From the NCBI RefSeq assembly GCF_028372415.1, contig NC_092872.1, positions 8,686,001 through 8,750,000 on the forward strand: DNA of 64,000 bases, given 5' to 3'. The translations under genes were made by a program, and so were the position numbers. This stretch comes from Notamacropus eugenii. Taxonomy: Eukaryota > Chordata > Mammalia > Diprotodontia > Macropodidae. The notes below the pieces were generated by a model, which worked only from the letters and a program-made list of their open reading frames with translations, did not search any database and had not been told where the DNA came from. Positions 22,690 through 35,549 of this stretch are shown one piece after another; position 1 is the stretch's first letter; each line of letters opens with the position of its first letter.

Positions 22690-23265
22690 TATCTGCCAGA
22701 ATATTCTCGTTGTGCTTCCTATATCACCACCCAGTCCAAAAGCTTTCAGTGTCTCCCTATTGTCTGCTGGGCAAACTATGACCCCCTTTGCTCGGCATTC
22801 AAGGTCTTCATGGTCTGGTTCCAACTTAACTTTCCAGCATTACTTTATATGACAGCTCCACATATACTCGACACTAGTCATATTGGACTACTGGACTCCT
22901 AAGTTGCTTCCTGGTGCCATTGTGCCTTCTCCTGCCTCCAATGTCTCCATACCTGGAACGCATTCTCTCCTCATGTTTGTCTACTGAAATCCCTCTCTTC
23001 CTCCTTCTTCTTCCCTCTCACCAATCGGCCTTTGGCAGCTATCTCAGATTTTCCTGGTGTGCTCTGCATGGATTCCTCCTTTGCCCCTTAGCTCCCATTT
23101 CTCCTAGTACCATATTTATGTGCATGATAGATGCCATCTGTTAGGCTACGCTGCATGAAGGCAAGGGATTCCATACTGTTTTTCATCTTTGTATCCTTAG
23201 TCTTAGCACAGGGCCCTGTATACAGTACAGTAAGCACACAATGAACGCTTGTTGAATTTAATCGA
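22690..23265 (+). mobile_element. L2 LINE 3' end
   Basis: 'aagctttcagtgtctccctattg', 'ttcaaggtcttcatggtctggttcc', 'gcatgaaggcaagggattcc', 'tttgtatccttagtcttagcacagggccctgta' and 'gaacgcttgttgaa' follow the order of the L2 tail across 570 bp. Confidence 0.75.
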
Positions 23266-23389
23266 AATGAAATGAATTCTAGTTCTGACACTTATTAGTC
23301 ATGTGTCCTTGGGCAAGGAGGATCATCCTCCCCTCCCAGAGTTTAAATGGGCCTCAAATGAGATGACAGAAGCAAAGGCACTTTGTGAA

Positions 23390-23560
23390 CAGGACACGGT
23401 GTGGTGAGTCAGGAGACTCCCAGGGTTCAAATTGAACTCTAACTTGCTGGTTCTATGACCTTGGGCAAGTCCCTTTCCCTTCCTGTAGCTCAATTTTCTC
23501 TTCTGTCACAGAATTGGACTCTATTATCTCCAAGGTCATTTTGCATTTTAAATCCTGTGA
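23390..23560 (+). mobile_element. MIR-like SINE
   Basis: 'ctaacttgctggttctatgaccttgggcaagtccc' followed by 'gaattggactctattatctccaaggtc'; ends about 395 bp from the CCDC13 stop codon. Confidence 0.65.
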
Positions 23561-23954
23561 TCTCAACATCCTAAACTTGCTGCTGTTGTCACAGTCTCTT
23601 GGGGAGGGTGACTTTGAATTTTGTGCATCCTAGAGCTTTATGAAATGTGTGCTTCTTGAGCTCTTCCCATACTACGATGGGATTCCAAAACCACTTGGGT
23701 TAGGATTAGGCCTTTACTGACTTTACCTTGGACATCTGTAATGGCACCATCAGACAGAATGGAGATGGGGACCAAGGCCCAGTCCCCATCCCGGCTCCTG
23801 TCCCTCCTCTATTTGCAACCCTCCAAGAGATGCTCTGTGACTCTAGGGCAGGAAGATACTGGAGGTGTCTCGCCTGCCTGGAGGATGGAAGCCTGCCCTG
23901 TCCTACTCTGCCTCCCCATACCCCTCCCTCGGGCCCTGCCTGGAGGGCTGGAGA

Positions 23955-24114
23955 TCAGTTCTTTTCCATTTGTTGCTGCCGAAGGGCCTGTAGGAAGATC
24001 TGCTTCACTTGGCTCATGGTCTCATGGTACAGCCTGAAGTCTTCCTCCTTCACCTTCAGGATGTTGTTCATGGCAACTTTCAAGGATTTGTTTTCTTCAG
24101 TTTGGATCAAAAGT
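23955..24114 (-). CDS. CCDC13: CCDC13 last coding exon with stop
   Basis: The acceptor is CTCTTTAG at 24115. The first base completes an Arg codon, then 52 codons encode LLIQTEENKSLKVAMNNILK through FLQALRQQQMEKN and TGA at 23957-23955. The sequence is Lys/Glu/Gln-rich and helical. No canonical AATAAA was seen in the next 1 kb of transcript-sense sequence; a weak AGTAAA lies at 23718-23713, giving a possible 3'UTR of about 250 nt. Confidence 0.82.
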
Positions 24115-24804
24115 CTAAAGAGAGACAAATGCAAAGCAAAACTTCACTTCTCAAACAAAGTACGTTGGGGAGAGGATTTTGAGGTCAAAGCTCAGCTAGG
24201 ATACTTGTGGGGGGGTCTCCAGGGGTAGGAATAGACACTTCTCTAGAATCTCCCCCTCCTTCTCCAAGTGGGACTTCATTTTGCCATCAGGGGAAGCAGG
24301 AGGTGGGGATGGAGGCCGGCTGCTCTGCTCTCCTTAGAGAGGACAACCAGACTAGGGTCCGAGCTCTCTGCTCCTTTACATGGTGCTAGTCTAGGGGCTG
24401 TGCTTTTCAGGTTTAAGTTACACTCCTGATCACATTCATTAATGGGGAAAGGAGGATCCCAACTCTATATCCAAGGCCTGACTTTCTTCCCATCAGATAC
24501 TAGTTCCACAATGAACATCACATAGTAAAGAGCAAAGAAACTCATTCATCTAAATTGACAGAAAAACGGATGTAAGGGAAGGTAAACCTAGGAGACTATG
24601 CACCAAACAAGACTGAATGAAGGAGGTCTCCCAATGGGAGCAAAGTATCTCAGCTTGACCAGTCCCAGGTTTACAAAGCACTTCAGTGACAACCACTCTG
24701 TGAAAGAAGAGTTATAACATCATCCCCACTTGACAGAGAAGGAAACTGATGTTCAGAGAAGGTGGGACCAAAGAGAACTAAAGGGAAAATAAAAGGACAA
24801 GAAG

Positions 24805-24960
24805 AGGCAGTCTGGGGTGGACAGAGTGCTGAGCCTGGAGACGAGAGACTTGAATTAGAATCCTTCTTCAGACACTTACTAGCTGTGTGACCCTGGGCAA
24901 GTCATTTCCCCCAGGAAGCTCAGTTTCTTCATCTGCAAAAATAGGGATAAAATGAAGAAA
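24805..24960 (+). mobile_element. tRNA-derived SINE, 5' part
   Basis: 'ggcagtctggggtggacagagtgctgagcctgg' through 'tagctgtgtgaccctgggcaagtcatttccc' and 'cagtttcttcatctgcaaaa'. The right third is missing. Confidence 0.7.
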
Positions 24961-24972
24961 TAGAATCGTATG

Positions 24973-25225
24973 TTGTTGTTGTTCGATTGTATCTGACTCT
25001 CTGTGACCCCATTTAGGATTTTCTGGGCAGGGAGAATGGAATGGTTTGTCATTTCCTTCTCCAGCTCATTTTACAGATGAAGAAGCTGAGGCAAACAGGG
25101 CTAAGTGACTTGCCCAGGGTCACACAGCTAGTAAGTGTCTGAGGCCAGATTTGAACTCAAGAAGATGAGTTTTCCTGACCAGACATTTTGTGCACTATGG
25201 CACCACCTTACTGCCTGAATAGTAT
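24973..25225 (-). mobile_element. Marsupial tRNA-derived SINE, minus strand
   Basis: Starts TTGTTGTTGTTCGATTGTAT and ends 'cactatggcaccacctta'; the reverse complement is a full-length copy. It faces the preceding SINE head to head and could pair with it in RNA. Confidence 0.85.
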
Positions 25226-25317
25226 ATTTATTATTCAGTACATTATTAGTGCATATTATATTATAATAGTATATATTATATAAATAATATCATACATATA
25301 CTAGTATATTATTCATC

Positions 25318-25372
25318 AAAGGGCTGCACTTGAGGCCATATGTGGTCTTGAGGCTGCAGGTTTCCCATCCCT
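25318..25372. mobile_element. Short piece of the hairpin MITE
   Basis: 'caaagggctgcacttgaggccatatgtggtcttgaggctgcaggtttcccatccc' matches the outer right arm of 63028-63230. Confidence 0.6.
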
Positions 25373-25379
25373 AGATAGT

Positions 25380-25470
25380 TGATAAGAATGCTGACCTGGG
25401 ACAAAGTCAAGCGCAAGTCGTGTCATTACTTCTCTGATGGCATGGTCTTCTTTGGCAACAAAGGATGAAC
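25380..25470 (+). mobile_element. RTE-type tail fragment
   Basis: 'caaagtcaagcgcaagtcgtgtcattacttctctgatggcatggtcttctttggcaacaaaggatgaac' plus a short CA repeat; the last part of the same tail. Confidence 0.5.
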
Positions 25471-26339
25471 ACACACACACCTAGACCTCGGAATCAGGGC
25501 CACCTGAATGCAAATCCTCTTTCTAGCACTGGTTGTGTGACCCAAGGCAACATCAACCCCTCAGGTCCTCCAGGCAACTCTCTAAAATTGTGGGGTTGCT
25601 GATGTGCTTGGGTAGAGATTTTCCTCCCTAGGAGCACCGTGTACCAATGAAATCACAGGCCTAGAATTAACAACAGCTTGAGCTAACTGGGTCCTATGGG
25701 GGCTTGCAGACTAAAAGAAGGAGCCCCCTCATTATTGGGCATCATGGCCCACGTTAGTGATTTCCAAGACTCATAGAGCGGAATTAAATGGCCAGCATAA
25801 CCCAATCAAACACTACAAGTTGTGCTTTGTTCAGAGACAGTAGGTTTGCTGAGATTAAAATCTTTTATGCAGCCATTTAGGGACTATGGTGAGAGCTAAT
25901 CTCTCCAGAAATACTCATGGAGAAGTTCTGGTAGCCATATCAGACTCCCAGAGAGTCTCAGAAACTGTTTGGAGGAGGAGGAAAAAGAGGTGTCCAAAGA
26001 CCTACATGAGTACGAGGGAACTCACTGACCAACTTCGATTTTGTGACAGAGTTATAGTGGAAGCCCCTGAAAATTCAGAACAAGGTTTGGTGAGGACAGC
26101 TTTACACAACAAGAAGGGTTTAGGCTAATTTTTTAAAAAGCATATTGAGAAGAGGATGGTTAAAGAAGGGATAGAATAGATAGGAAAGTGATAAACATAT
26201 GAGGACAAGAATGCAGAAGTGGTCAATTCTTGTGCTTTTTTCTATGCCATGCTGAAGGATCTTTGGATTTTAAAAGAACAGAAATGACTAAGGAGGAGTT
26301 AAAACTCCAGATAAGGTGAGGGATGGTGGGAGAGCTTCA

Positions 26340-28065
26340 AGTAGCTCCTGAGTTCAAGTCATGAGGCCTCCAGAGGAGCCACATTCGGGGACCCAAAGAA
26401 CTGTCAGATCTGATCCCTGAGCTGTCAGCGATTCTTGAAAAATCCTGAAGGATGAGAGGCATCAGGATGAGAGAAGAACAGGTGTTGTCCTTAGTTTCAA
26501 AAAACAGGAGGAGAGTGAAGCCTGCAAACTACAGGCCAATGAACTCAACTTTCTTGCTGGCAAATTTCTAGAGGCTGTTATTAAAGGGATGGTTCATGGA
26601 CATCTAAAAAGGAAATAGTGATCCCAAAGAGCCAGAGTGGCATCTTTAAGACTCACCTTGTTTCCCTTTTGGATGGGGCCACTCAACTGTCAAATCAGAG
26701 GAAGACCGGAGTGCTGGATTACCAGGATCAGACAAAGTGTGTCAGATTCTTCTTGTGGGTCTGACATTCCAGTGAGGCGTCTTTAGAAGGTGGTGATTTT
26801 TTTGTTTATTGTTGTTGAGTTGTTTCAGTTGCAGCTGACTCTCCCCATGACCCCATTTGGGGTTTTCTTAGCAAAGATACTGAACTGCTTTGCCATTTCC
26901 TTTTCCAACTCATTTTACAGTTGAGAAAACTGAGGCTAACAGGGTTAAGTGACTTGCCCAGGGTCACATAGCTAGTAAGTATCTGAGGCTGGATTTGAAC
27001 TCAGGAAGAGGATGGCACTCTATCTACTATACCACTTAGCTTCCTGGTAAGGTGGTGAATGGTCAGACCCAAAGAGTAATCATTAAAGGCACAAAGTCTA
27101 CAGAAGACACCTTTTGGTAGAATACCTCATTTCCTGGTGGAATACCTGATCTGTGCTCTTTACCATCACCACCCTCTTTTTTTTAAATCAGGGACTTGAA
27201 TAAAGACATGGATATCATGCTCATAAAATGTGCAGATAACACAAAGCTGGGAGGGCTAGCTACCAGATTCAAGAACTTCAGAATCTAGGCTAGAGGACAG
27301 GGCCAAATGAGATAAAATAATAAGATGAAATTTAAATGAGGCAAAAGTAGGTTTGAAAAAATCAGCTTTGCCAAAACAACAACATTGGGAAGTTATGGCT
27401 AAAGAACCATTTGTCTGAAAAAGACCTGGAAGTTTTAGTGGACCACAAGAACAAAATGGGCCAACAGTGTGATATGGTGACCAGAAAGGCTGATGGGATC
27501 TCAGGCTCAGCATCCATGGAGATGACAGGCCTGTTGCTCTGGTCAGACTGCATCTGGAATATTATCATCTGTTCTCTGGGGGCCACATTTTAGGAAGGAT
27601 ATTAATAACCTGGAGAACATCTGAAGGAATATAACTAGGACTATGAGGAGACTTGAAGCCATGATATGTAAGGATAAGGTAAAGAAAAAGCAGATATTTA
27701 TTCTAGAGAAAAGAGAGAAGACTTAGAGGGAAGATGATAGCTGGCAGAGAGTATTTGAAGGTATGCAGTGTAGAAAAAGGATTGGATTTGTTCTGTGTGA
27801 CCCCAGAGGGAGGGAGCTATAGTGGAACTGAAAGAGCAAGGGGCAGAAGTTACAGAAAGGGAGACAAAGGTATGGGAAAGGACAATCCTGCTAACCATGA
27901 GATAGATCTGTCCAAAGTAGAATGGGCTGCCTTGGGAACAAGCGTTCTCCCTCACTAGAGACCTTCGAGCAAGGCTAGATGATCACTTAGGGGAAATCTT
28001 GTAGACAATATCTTGTACAGACTGGCCCAGATGGCCTCTTGAAGCCTCTGCCATCTCTGCCATGC
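26340..28065 (+). mobile_element. CR1/L3-type LINE, 3' part
   Basis: 'acaggccaatgaactcaa' and 'atctaaaaaggaaatagtgatc' mark the reverse-transcriptase end of CR1/L3. The later part carries 'gcagataacacaaagctgggagggctagctacc', 'gaaaaagacctggaagttttagtggacc', 'gggggccacattttaggaagga' and ends 'gaagcctctgccatctctgcc', the usual CR1 tail. A SINE (26805-27050) interrupts it. Heavily decayed. It ends about 200 bp from the CCDC13 penultimate exon. Confidence 0.78.
26805..27050 (-). mobile_element. Marsupial tRNA-derived SINE, minus, inside CR1/L3
   Basis: From TATTGTTGTTGAGTTGTTTC to 'ctctatctactataccacttagct'. Full length, inserted in the LINE at 26340-28065. Confidence 0.87.
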
Positions 28066-28267
28066 TGGGATTCTGTGTTTGGACACTTTGCCATGCTCCA
28101 GACCATCACCACATGTCAGGTGCCAGCTGCTGGAATTACAAATATAGCACCTGTCGGCTGGTCTTCTTTGGTTCGTTCAAATCCCAATATACTGGTCCCT
28201 GGTGCACAGATACAACTTTCTACAGGAAAAAGCAAACTATACAGTAAAAGTGAACAGAACAGATTAC

Positions 28268-28382
28268 CTGGTGGCCAGCTCCTCCACCTGCGACTCCAGT
28301 GGCACCTCGGAGAGCTGACTCAGGGACAGGTCCTGCCTCTCAGTCACATTTAGGTTATGTCTTGCATTGTTAGCAGGCAATC
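28268..28382 (-). CDS. CCDC13: CCDC13 penultimate exon
   Basis: A 115-bp exon between ATTACACAG and AG|GTAATC. It starts with GA completing a Gly codon, then 37 codons LPANNARHNLNVTERQDLSL, SQLSEVPLESQVEELAT, and ends AG for a split Arg codon. Phases at both ends match the flanking exons, the strongest evidence that the three segments form one transcript. The N-terminal half is polar and loop-like; the rest looks helical. Confidence 0.78.
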
Positions 28383-30012
28383 CTGTGTAATCGCATGAAC
28401 AGTAAATTCAGTGACACCCCCACCCCCCAGGCAGATTCTTATGCCTAAGTTTTCAGAGATCTTTATTGATGCCCACCCTTTTCTCTCTGGGTCATCTGCT
28501 GAATTCTTACTCAGTCTTGTAAACTCTACTTAAGTATCGCTTCCTCCAGGAAGTCTTCCCTAATCAACCTGCTTGTTAAGAGGAACTGTGAGCAATTTTT
28601 ACAATAAATTACAAAAACATAACCCATGTGTATTATTGTACCTGCGCTTGTACAAACCTCTACCGATCTCTCCTGTTGGGAGAAGTCGTTATGAGCAAAA
28701 AAAAAAAAATGAGAGCCAAAACTTACTGTATTCCCTAATAATAGTTCATATTCAGCAGCACATTATAATGAAAATAACACTGGACTTGATGTCAGAAGAC
28801 TGAATAATAGCTTTGGGCAAGTCACTTATACTCCAAAAGCCTCAGTTTACTCCTTTGTAAAATAGGGGTGATAATACTTATATTCAGAGCAGTAGCTAGG
28901 AATTTTGGCACCTGCACAAGTACTCCAAAGCATGCCAAAGGCAAGCGGAACTGCAGGAAGGCAACTGCATTTGGCATAGATGGGGGTGTAGGCAGACACC
29001 ACCCTATGGTTCTAGACAGAAATCCTGGGACACCAAGAAGCTGCTGGGGAAGCTACCCCCTGCCTCCCCCCTCACTCCATGCCTCTTGTTCCACCAGGAG
29101 GCAAACCAGCCAATAGCTTCTTGTTTTGACTACTTATTCTTGATGCTAAAAGTCAGTTGTTTCTTCACTTGTCATCCAAAAAGCCCGATGACCTGGGGGC
29201 TGGGGTGGAATGGGGATGGTGGCTCTTATGGCAAATAGAGGGATGCTCTGAGGGAATGGGTGGAAAGCCTCCTTCTTCCAATTTTAGGATTAGCTTATGT
29301 AAAGCTATATTAAAGTCTACATCCATTTTGTGAAGCAGGGAACAGACCCCTGAGAAGGGAGTCCCACAGTCACAGAGAAAAGGAACTCTACTCCTAAAAA
29401 ATAGCCAATGACCTTAATAGGATCCACTAACAGGATCTTCATAAAGCTCAAGGAGTAAAGAGATCTGCCTCACTGGCCAGGAAATCTGGACCTTTTAAGT
29501 TGCCTGCATGGGGCAGACTGAAGATGAATGTGAAATATCTGCAGAGCAGTTCCACAAAGTTAGGTTACCTCCTAGGAGAGCACAGTAGGTATGATGGGTT
29601 ATGGATTTATGTTTTAATTACTTGTTAATGTATTAATACTATCAGCCTTTTGTATTTTAAAAACACCTCTTTTGTGGTAGATGAAATAAATTGCCATCCT
29701 AAATCTGTTACATTTTTTGTACATTAAAGATATTTTCTAGATGGGACCCTGTAAAATTTCTTTTAAGGAGACTATGGACACTAGCCAGAGTGCCACTCTA
29801 GGGTGCAGAGTTGGAGAAAAGCCCAGTCCTCTTCTTTGGGATTGTTTGGCTTCTTTGATGAATTCAGATTCCCTGTGAGTTCTGAGAGGAGCTTTCCTTC
29901 TGGGCCACTGTCACATCACAAATGTCAGCCATTGTGGTTATACTCAAAGCCCTTGACACAGGGCTTTTCCTACGTCTAGGATCTGGAGTACAATACATAT
30001 ATCCATATATAT

Positions 30013-30120
30013 TAATTATCTACCAGTCTGTCTATGTATCTGTCTGTCTGTATCAGTCTGTCTGTCTATGTATCCATCTAATTATGTATCTATCTGTCTC
30101 TCTGTGTATCTATCTATTTG
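30013..30120. repeat. Mixed TCTG/TATC tetranucleotide tract
   Basis: Alternating 'tgtctgtctg' and 'tatctatc' blocks, interrupted. Confidence 0.8.
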
Positions 30121-32088
30121 AACACATGAAGTCTTTAACTGATCCAAATAGTCATGTCTTTGTTTATAAAGCAGGGAAGGAAATATCTATCAAGAAAATC
30201 ACACTATTCAAATCAAGGGTCTTTCCTTCCTCAGACATCACAAGCCCTTTGCCCCTCTTTAATGAATTTATCATGAATTACTGTGCATCAGAGCCTTCTG
30301 GATTGGTAACTTATCCCTCTAATAGACTGTGAATTTCCATGAGGGCAGAGACCTTCGTAGCAGAACTGAATAAAATGGTTGTTGAATTTTTTGAATCAAA
30401 ACATTGTAGGTGGTGAGAAGAAAAGGAAATCAGTTCTGGATGACTCGGGGAAAGTCAGCTATCCCACAGAAATAGATCAAGGAATAATAAGATTTAGAGC
30501 TGGGAGGAACCTTTGGACATGTCAAAGCAAGGAATTGGGAGGTAACTTGGATATTTTGCATGTGAGGACCCTGAATTTGGGGAAGGGAAATGACTTCTGC
30601 CATGTCACACTAGTGGCAGAGGCGGTATCAGGACCACTACTCTTTTCCTGTGGCTCTGACTCTCCCTTCATGAAACTCAGAGCAAGATGGAGGATTATTG
30701 CAAGGGCTTGCTGCCCTGGCTCTCCCCCTATGTCCCTGTTTGGCTCAGAGAAACCACACATTCCCTGATACAGTTGTGCCCAAAGTTGGAAAGGCATGTG
30801 GGGGGAAAGGATCAGGGACAGAGCCAGGAAACAAAATGAGATGTCTGTGTTCTCATCTGTCTCTGCCCCACCCTCTCCCCCTGATGAGACAGCTTTCCAC
30901 CAAAACTCTCTTAGCCTCCCAACCTACTGAGCTAGGTCACCTGATAAGCTCCCACCCTTAAACCCACCAGGCCTGTGTCAATTCAATTCAGTTCCTTTCA
31001 GTTCGGCTCAACTCAGTGCAATCAAATAAACATTCATTAAGTGCCTACTATGTGTGAGGCCCTGGGCTCAGTTCTGGGAATACGCAAATGAAAAATGACA
31101 TTGTCCCTGCTCTGGTGTTAGTGTTCAAGTGTTATATAAATGTCAGCTGTATCTGTGATCTCATCAGGGTACATAGCCGCTCATTGGGGCAGATGGTAAC
31201 CCCCATTTTGTGTGACTTTCATCCACATGCCCCTTGAAGTGCCCAAAGGAGGCCCACCCAACATATGAGGGGCCTCCCTTAGATCTCTCTACTTTGGAGA
31301 ACATGGGCTGTCCATCAGCTGTCCCTGACTCTACCTACCTGACCAACCCAATTCCATTACTAGGCAAATATCTCTTTAATGATCTCTTCTACTTCTTCTG
31401 TGCAATTCATTCTTCCTTGGTCATATATGCTCCAGCCTTCTCACATGCCCCTCTCCCCTGCAACAGCTCTCCATTGCTTTCTGGGTTACCTACAGTTTTA
31501 ATTCTTCAGAGATTGTGTTATTCCATAACTCCAAGTCATGGTGCATCACTAGAAAAATATTGGTGCTGCAAAGGTGGGCTGTCTTTGTTTCAGAGAGAAG
31601 CTTAGGGTCATTAAAAGGTAACTGCATAATCACCCAAATGTAGTCCACACTGGTCTTCTCCTATTCAGTTCTGGTCCTGGATAATTTTTCACCTACAGTG
31701 TCTGCCCCAGATGACTCAGCTTTATGGACTGTCTGTTGGTCCAAATGAACTTTGGAGTTGGGAAAGACAAGAGGAATTCTTTGTCCACTTAGTTGGTTTC
31801 ATGAGGATGGTTAGGCTGCACTTTCTAAAGAGGATTGAGGACTTCATTGAGCAGGCTCTTCAGTGGTCTGGGACTGATGAAATTAGCACAGTGTCCTCCA
31901 CAAACACCTGCTTCACAAGGCTGTTGTGAGGATCTAACAGATTTAAAGTGCCATGCAAACCTTAAAATAATTTGTGTTATTGTTCATCAAAGCTATCTTT
32001 CAAGTAACCTTGCATGATTTTAAGACATGCATGAGAGAAATCTTGTTTGAAGAGAATCTTTATGTGGTATTTTGTTCTAGTGAATATC

Positions 32089-32136
<48 letters not shown>
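32089..32136. repeat. (GATA)12 microsatellite
   Basis: Forty-eight bases of pure GATA in the CCDC13 12-kb intron. Confidence 0.97.
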
Positions 32137-32639
32137 CAGATATATAGTAAAAAAAAAAGCAATAAACACCATGGCACCTTGTATTCTGTAAGCATGTTCT
32201 GTGTCAGCACACACGGTCTCCTAGAAAGTATTACTTGTGGAAACCTCCTTGTCCCTCTCTCTTGCCTTTACCATGGATGTCCCTGAGATGTGTGTAGACT
32301 ATTCTCAGGATGATTTTCTAGAGGTAGAAAGGAGATATGTGGGCCAATAGTCAATATTCTCTCCGTAGCTTTTCAAAGAGTAATAAGGTCTGTGACTTTT
32401 TAATCCTTTCCTTTTTTAAATATCTTGAGAAATGATACCTCAACAACCTCAAGAGTGTATATCCTCTAATACAAATCTCCTGTGTGTATACCAGGTCTAT
32501 TATTATAAAGATGATAATGATACTTAGGGGATAAAGGGATGAGGAGCCAGGGTAAGGGTCATCAGACAGGTAGGAGGAGGTCTAGGACAAGCAGTATCAT
32601 GAAAACCAATGGAAGAATATCCAGGAAAGCATGGTGAGT

Positions 32640-32672
32640 GCGTGCGTGTGTGTGCGTGTGTGTGTGTGTGTG
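32640..32672. repeat. (GT)n microsatellite, CG-interrupted
   Basis: 'gcgtgcgtgtgtgtgcgtgtgtg' run. Confidence 0.85.
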
Positions 32673-34889
32673 ACTACAGTGTCAGATGGTACAGAAAATT
32701 AAGCAAGATGAGGAGTAACAAAGGGTCACTGCCTTCATTTGGCAATCAGGGTGATTGGAGAAGGTTGTTTCAGGAGATAGGGATAGAAGTGGGACTGCAG
32801 GGGGCTGAGCCATGAATGAGTGGGTGGAGAAGTGAGGGGGATAAGTATAGAACTTTTTTGCAGGAAACAGGAGGCTAGAGGCTGATTGTTTTTTGGGAGA
32901 AGAAAAGGAGTGGGTTCAAGACAAAGATCTTTTATCTGCCTTTTCATGTCCTCTTAGGGTGGCTATGGCCACTGTTGAGAATCACATTCATAGATAGATA
33001 GATATATCTAGATATAAACATGTATGCATATGTATGTACACACGCATATACATGAATAAGACACACACACACGTTGGCACTCAGCATGCAAAAATCTTAT
33101 AGAAAGAACACTGGACTGGGCGTGTGGAATCTCTCCTGCCCATAGGTATCTTTAGCCAAATCACATTTTCTGGTTGGGCTTCAATTTCCTTATATTTCAA
33201 ATGTAAGAGGGAACAAGCACTTATTAAGTGCCTACTATGTGCTAGACACTGTGCTAAGCCCTTTCCAATGACCACATGACCAACAGTTAGACCAGTTGGA
33301 TTCAAGTCTCAGCTCTGTCACTTGGGGAAATCATGTGATCTCTCTGAGTCCCATTTTCTTTGTAAATAGAATAATCCAATATAAATGTCTCCTATTGCTG
33401 TTAATATTATTAAAGTGTGGGACTGCATGAACAGTATGGTCCCCCACCTCCTTGGCATTCTATATTCTAACGTCCCTTCCCAATCTGACAGGCTACAGTT
33501 CTGCAGGGGTCACTGCTACCTATCAATATGGAAAGGACACGTCCTCCTTAATTAGTCTGGAAGGTTTTCATTTTCAGAAAGAATAAAGGGGAAAAGGAGA
33601 ACAGATGGGACATTTGAAGAATGTCAGAGACTAAAGATACGCTGAATGCCAGATAAGATGTGTGGGCCCTTCCAATCTCAAGACCGGCCAGAATGTCTGT
33701 GCTGCCAGAGTGGCTTCATTTACGCGGAAGGAAGGGTGATCATTTTGGTTTTTTTCCTTGCATATGTATTGCAGGACGGAGTTTTCAGGGCTTCACCATT
33801 TGCTAGATCTGCAAGAATTCTATCCATAGTCATCTGCCAGGATGCTCAGCATGGGGCAGGATGAAAACATTAGCATTCAAGCATGGGTAGCAATTAGAGT
33901 TGCTTTGTCGTCAGCTTCCCATTTTAGCAAGTCTGAAAAGAGCAGGAGGCTGGTTAGATGTGTCTCCATAGATTACCAGACCTGGACTGGCCTTCATCCT
34001 CCCTTGCAAATTTGATAAGGAATATTAAGTACCTACTGCATACAAATCCCTGGGCTTGGCAGTAGGGGCACAAAGATGAAACCCAAGCACTCCCTACCCT
34101 CAAAGGGTTCCATTTCACTGTTCCATCAAGTCAGTCCTTTTGACCCATTCTAACCTGACGTATTCACTCAAGGGGAAACAGATTCCTTCAGGCTGATTCT
34201 CTTGATATTCATTAAGAGAGGTCTGGATTACTGATTTGGAAGGACTGTTTGGTGTAACAAAGAAGTGAACTGGTCTTGGAGTTTTGAAGTCAAGAGATCT
34301 GGGTTCTACTCCCAAATCTAGCACTATGTGACCTTGGAGAGCTCACTTAGTCTTTCAGAGATTCAGTTTTCTTTTCTGTAAAATGGAAACAATATTCTAT
34401 GCACGGTAACTATTGTGTGGCCTTTGTAAAGAAAGCATTTTGTGGATCAAAAATCATAGAACCACACTTACTCCCTATGTGACCGTAGGCAAATCAGTGA
34501 ACTTCCATAGACCTCTGTTCCCGTATCTGTAAATTGAGGGGACTGGACTCAAGGACCTCTATGGTCCCTTCCAGTTCTAAATGTAGGATCCATTGATGAG
34601 CTCCTAAGGCCAAGAGCCCTGGGAATAGCAGTACTTCCTCCTCTCCCCATACCAGTAGCCCTACTTCTAGCCCAGCTCCCAGAGCCATCATTCAGGGGAG
34701 CAACCCTTGTGAAGATTAAACCCTGCAACTTTCTCTGCAGGTGTTGAAGCCTGCACCTGCCTGGGATAGAACTACTGAAGACCCAGGAAAAAAAATACAT
34801 GTCACTAAATTCCATCGTCAAATGGTTCAGTGTCAGAAAGGGACATGACTTTATTAGTGGAAATGGCATTAAAAAAGATGTGTTACCAT

Positions 34890-35075
34890 ATGCTTTGTTA
34901 CTGTCCATTGAGGACCATGAAGCCTTTCCTTCTGATTTTGTACATGTCTCCTCTACTAGAACATGAGCTCCAAGAGGGCAGACACCATCTTGCTTTTCTG
35001 TCTGTATCCCCATTGCTTAGTACAGTACTTTGCACAGAGCAGGCACTTTATACAGGCTTTTTCATTCATCCTATG
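34890..35075 (+). mobile_element. L2 3' end fragment
   Basis: 'tctactagaacatgagctccaagagggcagacacc' to 'ttagtacagtactttgcacagagcaggcactt'. Confidence 0.7.
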
Positions 35076-35549
35076 GTCCTCAGGTACCCAATGATCCTGA
35101 TTCCTCATTAACATTAATGGGCCTCTCTCAACCTCAGTGTCCTCATCTGTCAAATAAGGTTTGTACTACCGAGCACATTGAGCTGTTGCCCTCTGGAAAA
35201 ATAAATAGCTGGGGTTGAGAAATAGTTTAAATGGTGACAAGTACAGGCTAGAATTCTGGCACCCATAAGACAGAAAACTTGAGAGAAACTTGAAGTTCTG
35301 GCTTTGATGCAAGTCAGCACAATGGATTTTCCCCAATAGAAATACTCTCTCAGTCTGAGCCCCTACCTTGGTGGCTCTGTTGTCCAGGCAGGAAATAAAG
35401 CCTTAACACGCAGGTGGAATGAAGTACTAAAGACATCATGGGGGTGGGGGGGAGTGATGATGAAAGGTCAGAAGTACAAGATGAGACCATGATGATGGGA
35501 ATTCAAAAGTGAAAAGAGAGTTTGATATGTAGGAATTGAGCATCCTGAG

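Larger units (their letters stand above)
7004..23954. other. Intergenic region between HHATL and CCDC13
   Basis: About 17 kb between the HHATL 5' end and the CCDC13 stop codon. No supported protein-coding gene was found on either strand. It holds many MIR, L2, CR1/L3 and L1 tail fragments, a minisatellite-like tract (7765-8025), a polypyrimidine tract (8540-8968) with an exon-like segment after it, and a GC-richer block (about 10050-10960). Human has a lncRNA antisense to HHATL in this interval; a counterpart is possible but not demonstrable here. Confidence 0.6.
24115..28267 (-). other. CCDC13 last intron
   Basis: Contains back-to-back tRNA-derived SINEs (24805-24960 plus, 24973-25225 minus), an AT-rich tract (25216-25320), half of a hairpin MITE (25318-25372), an RTE-type tail (25380-25470), and a long sense CR1/L3 LINE (about 26340-28065) holding another SINE (26805-27050). 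Between 25480 and 26330 I see nothing I can name. Confidence 0.65.
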
